A stretch of 64,000 nt of DNA from positions 186,001 through 250,000 of the forward strand of contig JAHLMK010000028.1 of NCBI GenBank assembly GCA_019915135.1, in the 5' to 3' direction. Shown piece after piece: positions 52,740-63,586 of this stretch (position 1 is the stretch's first letter; the number at the start of each line of letters is the position of its first letter). Source of the stretch: Strobilurus pachycystidiatus (Eukaryota > Basidiomycota > Agaricomycetes > Agaricales > Physalacriaceae). The notes beneath the pieces are model-generated. The model worked only from the letters and a program-made list of their open reading frames with translations, was not told where the DNA came from and did not search any database. A program made the position numbers and the translations under genes.

Positions 52740-54099
52740 GGCCTGAAGAGAGACTTTTGAGTCGCACCTTCAACAACTTACATTCCGGAAACAGGATGTA
52801 TCTAAAGTGATATTTACGTTGAATGAACCTCAATTGCGTTGCAAACAGAGAAGTTACATGTATTGCGATCTCTGAGTTCGTAGCACATACCTATCTGTAA
52901 GCCTAGAATCAAGATGGAAGTTAAGTTTTGCCACAGCCCATTCTGCTCGTCGGACTTCGCTAGCACTGCACCATATAAGAGATGACATAGGCTCCAAAGA
53001 AATGGCACATACTCTAGATAAGTCTACAGCCACATAACCGTTGTCGTAGCCAAATCTTGCTACATGACCAATAACGAGGTTTGGACTGACTTGATCTACC
53101 TGAGAAGACATTTCGGCCGAATAAGTCTTCGCGGGAAACCAAGAATATGAGGCAAATGGATCAGGATCGATGCTTGACAGGTGCCGTCTGACAACAAACT
53201 TGGTCCTTCCCTGGAATTTGACAATCTTCTCTATGCGGCCAACGACCGAGTCCGCGTCTGGCCCCGGATAATACCTAACCAGACTATTGCCTAGATGAGT
53301 TTGGCTTCGCGAGTACACAACGCCACGGAACGTGTAATTCGCAACTTCTTCTTGCGACGAGGCAAAAGCGTGGTCGTTATTTGAGGTAGCCTGATCTGTA
53401 TCGAAGGCTTTCTGGAACAGGGATTTGAGTTCTGAAATGATCGGCGAACTGTTAGGCCGCTCAAGTAGCCTGCGAAAGTTGGAAGCCCGGGAATAAGAGT
53501 TCAGTATTGTTGTTTCCAGCTCTCCTGTAATACATATTATTACAGTGAGACTGAAGAGAGAAGAGGAAGTACACGCCATTATGGTTGTTGGTATTCACCT
53601 TCTGCAATGTCCCAATAAGCCGCTCGAAGGGAAAGGTCCACCACGACGCTACTGGTCCGAACAGGCGAAGGAAATCAAATATGTGGAAAGCCATACGTAT
53701 GTTGGTGGGTTTTCTATGCCCCAAGGTATGCGGGTGTATCCGAGGAAGATCGTCCACCCAAGTCTTCAAAAGACCGCGATATGCGTCAGCACGCTCTGCG
53801 CTCATGCCATATCGACAGACTATGCAGATGGCTTGGAAGAGGTTCATTGAATGTTCCGTAACCTCGCGGTCATGTGTGGAGCTGTGAGGACGTCCAAGGA
53901 ATGTCACCAGAGCTACAGGCAAGTATATTGTGGCCAAAGTGCGCCATTCGTCGGCTTTAATGGTTCCTGGGTTATTCTCGCCATAATTAGCAGGTACAGA
54001 ATTGATCCAACTTGGTACTGTGCATTCGCGAATCACGTCTTGAATGTGATCCAAGGCAGGCTTCCGGATTGAGGGGGCGACGCTGTGCAAAGAAGCCAA
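52740..54099 (-). pseudogene. CACTA-type transposase (Tnp2 family), C-terminal part
   Basis: The frame from 54099 contains RECTVPSWINSVPANYGENN, IKADEWRTLATIYLPVALVT and IRMAFHIFDFLRLFGPVASW then WTFPFERLIGTLQKVNTNNH. These are the conserved C-terminal blocks of Tnp2-type proteins in Agaricomycetes (PSWI, ADQWR, HLPITL, FGPVHSWW-FPFERxxGxLQ). After an intron near 53535 it continues as LETTILNSYSRASNFRRLLE, GNSLVRYYPGPDADSVVGRI and FPAKTYSAEMSSQVDQV. The protein stops near 52860. The N-terminal catalytic part is missing upstream, so this is a truncated element. No terminal repeats were located. Confidence 0.75.
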
Positions 54100-54349
54100 A
54101 GGCTGGCGAAGGCGCTGTTAATGTGTTAGAAATTTACTGTCAATTATTCGAGTACAAACAAACTCTTACCCAGGCAAGTAATACATCTGCGTAAGCATCT
54201 TTCGTCTTTGGTGGAAAGGGTACAGATGTCTGAACTCCATTGGCCGTAATGACAAGTGTTCGCAATCATGCTGAACATTGATGGCGAATTGAATCGACTA
54301 GCGGCCAAACAGTAAGACAGTGATATTTGGCACACATGAAGTACTGACC
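54100..54349. other. No assigned gene
   Basis: Junction between two Tnp2-type fragments. Only a short minus frame (54335-54144), not recognised. Confidence 0.35.
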
Positions 54350-54580
54350 GACGACTCGAGCATCAGCGACCGACAAGTTGATTCCGGAGGCAAAAGCATT
54401 GGCATCTTGAACTTCGAATGAACCGCCTCGGCCAGCTCAAAGGGTTTGACAATGATTAGACCAGCTCCAGTTGTTCCTGCCGCTGCTGGAAGATAGAGAC
54501 GAATGATCTGGCCAATGACGGATACAGGCTGCGTGGCTCCCTGTAGGAATTGAGCATGTAAGAGCTTGTGACATTGAAAC
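54350..54580 (-). pseudogene. Second Tnp2/Plavaka-type C-terminal fragment
   Basis: On the minus strand: TQPVSVIGQIIRLYLPAAAG, then LIIVKPFELAEAVHSKFKMP followed by MLLPPES. This corresponds to the very C-terminal block of Plavaka/Tnp2-like proteins (PVSVVGRI, then xxLFExxxxHxxFxMPxL). It lies upstream of, and on the same strand as, the fragment at 54099, so it must be from another copy or the order has been rearranged. Confidence 0.5.
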
Positions 54581-56039
54581 CGGACGCTGTGATCTCGTCT
54601 CGGCTATCATCAATACGCAAGTACGTTATACTGTCAAAGAAAAGGTCAGTCGCCAGGCAATTTGCTACAGAGCGCTCAAATACTCACATCCTAACAGCTC
54701 GGCGAATCGCTGTACGACGAGAGCGGAGAATCACGCGAGACTGACATTGGGACTCTTGTCAAAGATATCATCAACAAGACTCGCGCGCCCGCCTTAGCTG
54801 CCACCTATATATGAGTTGCTTGGTTGGTGAGCTCAAGACTGCGAGATAGAAGAAACAGGCTCTCACCATGCACTCTAACGGTCCGTGTGGAAAGGCCTCT
54901 TCCAGCAACAGAGGGCTTCGGAAGGTACATGGAAGACGCCGTTCGTTGCGGGAGCCAAGAATAAGAAAAGTGACAACAGGAATCGACTCAAGGAAGGGTC
55001 AACTTTTGGGAAAAGGCCGACACGCGTCTGGTGGAGATGAGAGTGGCGTTCAAGACGGAAGCTGAACAAAACGCGTAGGCTCTCCCGTGTTATGTCTCAT
55101 TACAAAGTCAGTACTCACTCAGTTATACAGCGCATTCAAGATGGTTTATGACGACGATGTCCAGGCCTATGGAACGGCAAAGGGTTCCGTTAAGCAGGTG
55201 AAGGATCTTGAGGGATGGCTGTCAAAGCTTCACCAGAGCGTGAGCGTAGACGCGTCTTGAATGGCTGTATCTGAAAAGGGGAGGGTGCTACAGAATGAGA
55301 TCAATTTCATGAGGCATGTAGATAGCTACCCATCGAAGAATGATCTTCATTGCAGTTTCCTCCGCGGTGAAACCAATGTGAACGATGCATCAAGGGCAAG
55401 CACGGAAACTCAGGCATCCAAGAATGGACAACAGACGCGTGAATGACTTGGGAACCAGCAAAGGGCGGGCCATGTGTGAAAGAGGCTTCCGACCGGCGCA
55501 TTCTTGCAGCGGAAAGTCCCCGTCGCGTTGATGTTGCACGCCTTGGCAGTTCTCCAGTCTGTGCAAGGAATGTTAGCATGAGGGACGATGTTGACAGCAG
55601 ATGGTGGTCGACCAGGAGTCTGACCTCTTGACAGCGCAGCTGGCTTTGGAAGTAGGCTCAAAGGTCGGCCCTTTGTCGACAAAGCCAGCCGCGGTGTCAA
55701 GAGTCCAGGAGAAGAGACGCGAACAGATCAAAGTGTTCAACAAACAGCTTACCGGGAAGTATACTCCACAGCGAAGCAGAGAGAGACAATTTGAAAGTAG
55801 CATGTGGTCAGCCACAGCATCGGACGTGAAATTGTGGGGAATACATTGACAAGATCGTCATTCAGTTTGCTTCCGTGGGATTTTACCGGGCCTCGGATCG
55901 CGCAAGAGCAAACACGTGATGCCTTGTTGAACTTGTTCTGAATTTGTTCTGAATCTCTATACAGCGAACGACTGTCTTCGCTACTAGAGCCGGGTTTCCA
56001 GGCTATTCTGAATCTGATTAAAATTTGTGTTTTTCCTTC
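54581..56039 (+). other. Short exon-like pieces, unassigned
   Basis: Plus-strand pieces read EKADTRLVEMRVAFKTEAEQ near 55012, then after a probable intron FKMVYDDDVQAYGTAKGSVK and VKDLEGWLSKLHQSVS (55136-55260), a plausible helical protein. Further on, LQRKVPVALMLHALAVLQSV (about 55510-55570) also looks coding. The parts are not joined convincingly and no family was recognised. Confidence 0.3.
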
Positions 56040-56047
56040 CCGACTGC

Positions 56048-56464
56048 AGGACCCGGGACTCTCAGGCCAAGGAGTGTCCGCTCCCGCCAAAATGTCGGTC
56101 GCTCTGCACGGCGCGTCGGGACTTAGGACATCTCATCCTGTCATTGGGAGGTAGATTGAGTGTACAGCTTTCGAATGGTGAGGTACATCGATGGCTAGGT
56201 GTACTGGCTGGTCCACCACGACGCCTACATTTTTTGGATTTCCTCCAGCATCCCCTCAAATCTGCAAAGGATCCCGACGTTTTGGCCGCTGGGGCGGGAT
56301 TGGGCGGCGCTGCGCGCCCGACACTCCGTCACTGTGTGCGCCATGCCCGCCTCCATCATGTGCGTCTAGAGCGGCGCCCGTACATACGCGCTAGCGGCAG
56401 TGGGAGCGCGTGCCTTAAAATCTGCCAACTCCGGACACTCCTTTGCCTGAGCGTCCCGGGTCCT
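56048..56464. mobile_element. 417-bp hAT-like MITE with 8-bp target duplication
   Basis: The ends are 33-bp inverted repeats: AGGACCCGGGACTCTCAGGC on the left against AGGACCCGGGACGCTCAGGC on the reverse complement of the right, with two mismatches in all. CCGACTGC flanks both sides exactly (56040-56047 and 56465-56472). An 8-bp duplication is the hallmark of hAT-superfamily transposition. There is no transposase inside. The long plus frame covering it (56027-56680) is accidental. Confidence 0.92.
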
Positions 56465-56472
56465 CCGACTGC

Positions 56473-57110
56473 ATTGACCTCTTGTCCCTCTTGCGTCCGC
56501 CTCACGGCGATACGCAAAGAGGCGGGAGCCTGGATTAAAACTGCTCAAAGGTGTGTCTCCCATTCTCTGATACGATATTTTCTGGAGTGTGGTCCTGCCG
56601 CGCCTCACTCTATTCGCCCTTGGAAACCAACGGCAGCTGATGGACTATTCCCTCACCAGGCGTGCACAGGTCCAACATAGGTACGTCAGATGATTCAAGT
56701 ATGACCGCGGACTGACTATGGAGATGACAGCGCAGCAAGACGAGCGAGCAGCGCTGCCCACCGCCTGCATAGCGAACACAATCTCAAGGACAGGATCCCC
56801 TCAAAGCATCATGATCAAAACCTGCAACGGAGCTCTGAGGTCGGCTACAAGCATCATCTGCTAACTGACATTGATTATAGCATTGACAGATGGCAATCCA
56901 TTGACCAACTGCAACAAGCACGGAACGTCCAACTACAAGCATCGACTCAACACAATCCACTGACTGGCCCAACCACTGTCTACGAGGACGACCGACAAAC
57001 GCATTTGAGACGAGCCGCGACCGATAGAAGCACCAGCTGCCGAACAAGCATACGAGGACGACCAACTACTAGCGCACGAGGATGCTCGATCGTTTTATAT
57101 GAAGATGACT
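56473..57110. other. No gene seen
   Basis: Mixed-composition sequence. From about 56930 it grades into the repeats that follow (ACGAGGACGACC-like units). No recognised gene. Confidence 0.4.
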
Positions 57111-57345
57111 GACTCAAACCACTTTAGGCTGACCGACCCGCTCACGAAGACGATCGATCCACTCACGAAGACGACAGACCCGCGCACGAAGATAACGGAA
57201 CCTTGCACCAAGACGACCGGTCCGCGCACGAAGACAACAGACCTGCGCACGAGGACAACAGACCTGCGCACGAGGACAACAGACCTGCGCACAAAGACAA
57301 CCGAACCTTGCACAAAGACAACCGATCCACGCACGTAAGAACAGA
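57111..57345. repeat. 21-bp minisatellite
   Basis: About ten imperfect units like CGCACGAGGACAACAGACCTG, all multiples of 21 bp, so frames stay open on both strands. Similar units recur at 57685-57760. Confidence 0.88.
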
Positions 57346-57530
57346 GAGAAAGTATAAGTAGCTTTCTCAGACGTGCACAGCGATGGTGGAACGACTGTAT
57401 ATAGTCCCTACGCATACCTAAGAACAGAGAGAAAGTATAAGTAGCTTTCTATGTAAGGAATAAGTAATAGTCCGTGTGTATTGAGTAGGGAGACATACCT
57501 CAGACGTGCACAGCGATGGTGGAACGACTG
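57336..57530. repeat. Pair of interleaved direct repeats
   Basis: The 32-bp block starting GTAAGAACAGAGAGAAAGTA (57336 and about 57419) and the 30-bp block CAGACGTGCACAGCGATGGT (57368 and 57501) each occur twice, in the same order. Confidence 0.85.
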
Positions 57531-58511
57531 AGGTATCGAAAGGAAAATAATCGAAGATAAGTAAGCGATCGCACAGCGATCGAGAGCGAGTCATAACTGT
57601 ATAGCTACCTATGGTGGCGTTGTAATCTATTTATAGTAAGTAAGTTCGTACGCTCGCGTGGCGTACCGGATGAACTTCAACAGCACGGAGACGACCGACC
57701 CACACACGAAGACAACCAACCAAGACACGATGACGACCTACCCACGCCCAAGGACGACCGACTACAAGCACGAGGGCATGCGCACGGCATCCACCCACAT
57801 CAACGAGCAAGCAGAGATGACCTTGTTTCTGCGGACGTTTGAGACTACTGGAGACTACTGGCGCATGCTTTGCTCTGGTTCGCTCTCACTCACCTCCCGC
57901 CGTTCTATCTGCCTGTGATCCAGAATCAGGCCCTGTCTAACTGACTCTCTGGAACCTTTGTTGGTACGTGCCCCTTCTCATCCTTTTGCATCGTCCAATA
58001 TTTCTACTCTGTAGATTTTCCGGACGCCATTGAGAAGCAACTTCGCATCAACGCCCACTCGTGATGCACAAGACATCGGGTATCCATTCCTTTCTTATGT
58101 ATACAGTATTATATATACTTGTACCTCCTGTACTTCGCAATGAAAACACTGTTTCCATATCATTCTTCCGTAAATGAAAAGAAAGAATCAATTCATGAGC
58201 GGTTTTCCGGGTGAGTGGCATACGAGACAGAGGTACTCTGGACGTTGCCAACGAGAGCGTGGGATGCCGACGTCGATGCCTGTGCCAGATGCCAGTCATA
58301 TAAGATTAAAGAATCCATCGACCGTTGCGGCTGATATCGTTGGGCGAGCGACTCAGCCTGATATCAGCGTGAAAACCTCCTGTGATCATTGACCCGATCT
58401 CACTGCGAGGTCAACTCCGATTGGCGGTGCACTATGTACTGCGATTTGATTTACAACACTATGTAATATGATTTGCGACACTATGTACTACATACAACAT
58501 CACCATATAAG
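57531..58511. other. Non-coding stretch
   Basis: Contains a second patch of minisatellite-like units (about 57685-57760). No gene recognised. Short frames only. Confidence 0.4.
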
Positions 58512-60654
58512 CTAGATGTGAAGGCGACAGCCAGAATACATGTCGCCCATGACCCAGTCAAAAGACATTTGGTAGCGACGGTCGGCCGGCGCCGTCTCCT
58601 TCAACCTCGCCCGTGTGTTGTGAGAAGGACCCAGAACGTTCCCAAAGGTGTTACCCTTCTTGCTCCTGGCGGCAGAGCTAATCTTCTTGCCTGGCCCACC
58701 CCCTGCATCAGAGTCTGGATCGTCGGGGTGATCCTTTCGATGTCTGCCGCTGTGGTCAGGAACATCTTCCTCCGGTCGCCTGCGTTTGCGGGAGGCTCTA
58801 CGAGGTGTCGATGCGGTACCCTCTTCGGACTCGTCTGCCAAAATCCCCGTTCCTCCAACAGGAGTGCTCTGGCTTTCCCTTCGTGAGGCTAGCGAGCTGC
58901 GGTGTGCTTTGATGGCATCTGCCCCATAATCGAGCCGCCATCTTCCACTGCCTTGTCCGCGGGCCATCTTGTTTGCTCGCAATTTCAAACGTTGGGCGAG
59001 GACTTCATCCGTCTGAATCGACTTGGCAAAGTCAAAATCACCGTCCACTACCTCCTTGAGGGTGACGGCGACATATCGGATGACAAAGGCCATCCAGCGA
59101 CAAGCCTGCGCAGGCATATTGACGTCCCACCTCGCAACGAATGGCTGGAATGTGACCCCCTGTGAAACCATCAGGATAAACGCAGTCTGAGTAGGAGCGA
59201 ATTGAAAATGAGACGCACGGGCCAGTCTATGCTGTCCTCAGGATATTCCTTCAGTCTCATGGTATGCAGGTAAACAGTGGTTCCATATGTTGACCATAGG
59301 TATATGGTAATACTCGGGAGACCGAGCATGAATCGGTGCGAAAGGAGTGTGATGCCGCCCGATATTAATTGTAGAAGGTCCGAGCCTGGGAGGAAGAATT
59401 TCTTGTCTTCCACCCAGCCGTAGCCTAACATGTGCGCGTAGCTGCTACCGACGGCTGGCCATTGGAGTAGATATTGGTCGGGAAGGGGTACTTGAGTGCG
59501 TTCGCGTATGGCTTCGTAGACTTCAGTATTTTTTCGGACGATGATGTTGTCAGGTATTTGTGTGCCTGTAAGATTCCAATATGGAACGGGGGCGTTCCAA
59601 TCCGTTACTCGAACGGCGGCCGGCGTAGTGCTGGGAGAGATGAGTGAACGATTAGTAGACTGAATGGAAGACACTTACGCCTGAAAGTATTTATTGTCCC
59701 CAAAGTGCTGAAGAATGGTTCCGAATACGACGTAAAACAGGATGCTTAGCGCTTTCTCGGACGAGTCTACGACTGCGCCAATTTGGTTGGCAAACACGAC
59801 GGCAAGGGTGGGCCAATGAAGCGCTAGCTTCTCGTTGACCGAGGGTGGGAATTCGGTGTAGGTGCGCTCGGTGGTGGACGCCAAATATTTGGGCCAGTCT
59901 GACCTGGGAAGTGGGAAGGAATCCTTGACCCATCCTTTCTGAGGCTCCTGTTCTACGTCAGTAAGCCACTGGTCGCCGCTATCAGATCACTCACGCAAAA
60001 AGGCTTAAAACAGTCCATTGGTAGGGTTTCCGTGAAATGGGGTAATTCGGGAGCATCCACGACCTCATTCACATCCCAGACCGTCACAATGGTGTCCCTG
60101 GCCGAGGGATTCTTGGCCAGTCTGTCCGAGTGAATGTAATACATAGATTAGTCGAATGATGAAATTTAGGTCATAAGAAATAAGTGGGAAATAAAGTCAA
60201 CGACGTTAGGTCGGAGGAGATGTCAGGAGCAGAGTTCGCCGACGAGGGTGAGTGGAAGAGTTTGACCAGCGGCGTGACGTTTGGGAACAATGGAGGATTT
60301 CCAATAACACAAACAATCAAAGAGCCGACTTACTCTGATACAGGCCCTACGTAAAGGTTTGCGTCTTTTTGCTTTGACGGAGGCATGCTATACGATAGAG
60401 GTTGCGCTCAACCGCAATCTAAGTGTGCAAAAAAGTAATGTCCTTTGCTCAATGCAATTCAGACTCCTACTGATAAGCTTTTGAGGCCGTGACTGACTTA
60501 CGGTACCGAAGCTCATATGACGCAAAGCCTGGTTGATTGAATATGCATCTTTGAATGCTTGTGTGCCGTATATGTATGCTTTATTACTCTTCGTATAGCA
60601 GAATTCGGTAGGTCGACCGACTAATTGGAAAGCTGAGGGATCACAGAATGCCAT
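58512..60654 (-). CDS. Multi-exon gene of unknown function (minus)
   Basis: Starts at 60654 (MAFCDPSAFQLVGRPTEFCY), with a donor near 60500. A later exon (60144-about 59990) has NPSARDTIVTVWDVNEVVDA. The next (about 59930-59678) has TERTYTEFPPSVNEKLALHW and SSEKALSILFYVVFGTILQH. The next (about 59640-59200) has VRVTDWNAPVPYWNLTGTQI, QVPLPDQYLLQWPAVGSSYA and LGLPSITIYLWSTYGTTVYL. The last (59190-58512) has TAFILMVSQGVTFQPFVARW and a basic, Ser-rich tail with ASRKRRRPEEDVPD, a likely nuclear signal. Hydrophobic stretches in the third and fourth exons may be membrane-associated or buried. The step at 59200 needs a 32-nt intron or is a frameshift. Family unknown. Confidence 0.5.
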
Positions 60655-61100
60655 AAGTCAGCATACAGTGCTATCAGCCAGCCTGGCCTGAGACATGCGG
60701 CGAACGCTGATGGATACAGCTCAGCAGACTCGAGGACACCTCCCCGGCGAAGGCGAGACTCTCCTTCACCGCCGCCTCGGCGAAGACGCGACTCCCCTTC
60801 ACCGCCTCCGCCCAGGCGTGCACGCTCTCCTGTGTCTCACCCGACTACCGCTCGTCGAGGCGCTCAGTTTCACCGCGCTTAGGAGATTGTCCAGGCGCGA
60901 TGCGTCGATGGTAAGGTTAGGGATTTAGGTTATAGGAATAGGGAGCGGGAGAAGGAGAGGTCGCTACCCAGAGATAGTGGGCGACGGGACGGTATCGGTG
61001 ATTTATGTATACTGTAGTATCTCCTGTGTAATATTGTAAATTATGCAACGTATTGCAACGTATGCATACCGTAGGAACCGTGAGTAGCGGAAGTATTTAT
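60655..61100. other. Intergenic region
   Basis: Promoter region of the preceding gene and unrelated sequence. A GGCGAAGGCGAGACTC-like repeat occurs twice near 60740. No gene. Confidence 0.4.
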
Positions 61101-61104
61101 ACTA

Positions 61105-63014
61105 AGTATCAAGGAGATGCTGGGTGATGAGTAGCATGTCGCCTTCCGAACGATACGACTCCATCATGCCTGTCAATATCGTCCGGAATTCGGTATAGTG
61201 TGTCCCTTTCAGCAGAGGCATCTGCGCGGCAGAGTTTACCAACTGTTTGAAAAGTCGGGGGAAGGAGAGGCCCCGCGTCGACATGATAGAGACCAGGGAG
61301 CTGAAGGTCTCCCGCACCAATGAGCGCAGGGTGTCCAAAGTGTGCCACTCCATCTCTACGCCGCTATTTATCCCTGATCGGAGGAGAAGATGAAAGCGCT
61401 TCAGGAGAACATGAAGCGGACACCGTCTGTATACAGTTGATTTGACTGCTCGAAGTTTGAACCAAATATCCTCCAGGGGAACATCCCTCGTTGACGAATT
61501 TGAGCGTGAAAGGCATATCTCTATGCCGGCCCGACCCACATCGACCAAGTCCTGCAAGCTTTCTGTCTCTCCGAATTCAACGTCAGCTTCTTCTCGAAGC
61601 TCTCCGCCTTCTCAATGGCCTTCAGCGGCTCGCCCTGTTGATCCAACGCCCAAATGACTGCGTTGTAAACATTCTTGCTTTCGCAAATGTCTACGATATC
61701 TGGCCATTGAATGGAGCTGCCAGAAACATGCTTCGCTACCTCAATAACGTCTTGAGGGAAGAACTGGCATTGGAGAGAGATAGATGTACATCTCGTAGAG
61801 TGGGCGCGCATGTCTCGTCGCAGGCTTCTTGACGTAGATGTATTCGTCATCCTCCGGCCTGGCAGGACCCAACAGATACTGAAGGTATGTGAACCGCTGA
61901 TAGTCACCCTCGGGACCCAAAGTCTCAAGAGCACGTTCGTGAAGATCCGGAATGTGTTGATCCAGCAAAATAGCAGTACTAGCCAGGCCGATGTGCAACA
62001 GCTTGTCTAACTCTTCAGACATGAGAGTGACAAGCTCCATTGGCAGGTGCTTGTTGGCACGCGTCGCTTGAGTCAGGACGTCGTCGAGATTGGTGTAGAG
62101 GTAGGTTTCGAGGAGGGGTCCCCATCGTTGGTCTTGGTGATGTCATGTCCTGAGGATGCGGTAGAAACCGGTTTCGGTGAAGAGTTGGACGAGCTTGTCG
62201 GCTTCGTGGGCAGTGTAAGCGGAGAGAAGATACTCCACAGCGAGCTGGCGATCCTCGCGCGTACTCGCATCTGGATCGGAGGCTAGACCAATGAGAATTT
62301 CATGCAGAGTGCTAGGTGAGATCTCCTTCAAGAACTGCGAGTATTTGGGAACACTCCGCGAGACGAAGATATTCACAAAGGTGACCGCGGCCGGGGGTAG
62401 GTCATGGGAGAAAGGATTTCGAGGAGGATGGAGATGATGACCAGTCGGCTGACTTCCTTCGAGTCGATTAGATATGAATCCTCGAAGGCAATATCGAGGG
62501 AATGAAGGAAGGATTCCGGGTCGAAACGGAGCAGCGCTCGAAGGTAGGGTATGTTGGTTCCTCTCCACCTTCTCCTGTTGGCCACACTCTGATACGCTTC
62601 ATCCGCAGGGAGAGGCTCTTCACTGGGATAAGTGAGCCCCGACAGAATGTTGACGAGGTACGGATATATCTTGTGCGCATTCAGGATGATAGGCTCCATT
62701 ACCTCGTCGTTCCAGGATTCTCCCGACTTCCGGTGCTGGTTGACTTTCCGTATTAGCCCCAAGAGTTCGACAACAGGCGCGACATAGTCCCGCAGGGCAC
62801 GGGTGTAGATATAGATCAGGGTATCATAGAGGTGGTACTGCTGACATTGTTGGATTGCCGGTTCAGATCCAAGCATGTCGGATCGATATGCCAGATACAT
62901 AATGCGCTCCACCAAGTCTGACCTCTTATCGTCTGCATGCATCGCCACCAGTCTCTGGGTGATACGTGGAGGTACGAGACCTATCTTTGTGGTGTTCTTC
63001 AGACTCTGGCACAA
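61105..63014 (-). pseudogene. VPS8 (CORVET subunit), truncated at both ends and frame-broken
   Basis: Minus-strand frames give, in order, VPPRITQRLVAMHADDKRSD, QQCQQYHLYDTLIYIYTRAL, RDYVAPVVELLGLIRKV, KIYPYLVNILSGLTYPSEEP, LRALLRFDPESFLHSLDIAF and RLVIISILLEILS. Then TFVNIFVSRSVPKYSQFLKE, REDRQLAVEYLLSAYTAHEA, AILLDQHIPDLHERALETLG and NVYNAVIWALDQQGEPLKAI follow. This is the alpha-solenoid of VPS8, the subunit of the endosomal CORVET tether that recruits Rab5-class GTPases. At least three frame changes are visible (near 62390, 62150 and 61780). The N-terminal beta-propeller is missing beyond 63014, and the C-terminal RING that VPS8 normally carries is absent, because the frame stops at 61100. 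Not functional. The match is from memory of conserved phrases such as TRALRDYVAPVVELL and SGLTYPSEEPL. Confidence 0.8.
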
Positions 63015-63466
63015 ACATCATGGCAACTTCAAGGCCATCCAAACCGCATCCCCCAATCAACATTCACCAGCGTCCCTCTGGCTTCGCCCTCGTCGCTGAC
63101 ATACTGTCTGGTTAACACCCAGTTGTTTTTTTTTCGTATATTTTGACTCGGTCACTGTCGTCTATCCAGAACGTTGTCTACCATGCCAAGAGACAAGCTG
63201 ACTGCAGTTGGAATGTGAAGAATGGAAACTTGCTCGAACATATCAATCTCCTCGTTCGACAGCGCATAGAATTGAGTATATGATCTACAAGCCGGGTAGT
63301 CCATTTGATAGATACCGAGTTGGGGCATGTCCGGGGCGCATGGTCGGGGAGGGAGCACCAGCGCCAAACACCTGGGGCGGCGCTTCGACGGGCAGCCCAA
63401 GAAGCTTCTATAAGAAGCGTGCGGCTAGATAGAGCATTTGCCGGAAGTGGAGTGAGCCGCGGGACG
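63015..63466. other. No gene seen
   Basis: Sequence upstream of the VPS8 fragment. It should carry more of VPS8 if the gene were whole, but does not. Contains a T9 run and short frames. Confidence 0.4.
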
Positions 63467-63586
63467 AATGGGACCGAGGATGGCGGGACGATTGGGACTG
63501 AGGATGGCGGGACGATTGGGACTGAGGATGGCGGGACGATTGGGACCGAGGATGACGGGATGAATGTGACCGACGACGACGGGATT
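63467..63586. repeat. 24-bp minisatellite, five copies
   Basis: Units of exactly 24 bp start at 63467, 63491, 63515, 63539 and 63563, each containing GGGAC(C/T)GAGGATGGCGGGA or a variant. The first four differ by one to four bases, the last by more. In one plus frame they encode an eight-residue repeat with EDGGTIGT, but this is not evidence for a gene. Confidence 0.9.

Noticed and set aside
56027..56680. 217-codon plus frame
   Set aside because: It spans the 417-bp MITE and its flanks. Both terminal repeats are inside the frame, so it is accidental.
57095..57415. 106-codon minus frame with repeated SVVFVRG units (looks like a membrane or cell-wall repeat protein)
   Set aside because: It is a translation of the 21-bp minisatellite. 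The unit length is a multiple of three, so the frame stays open by chance.
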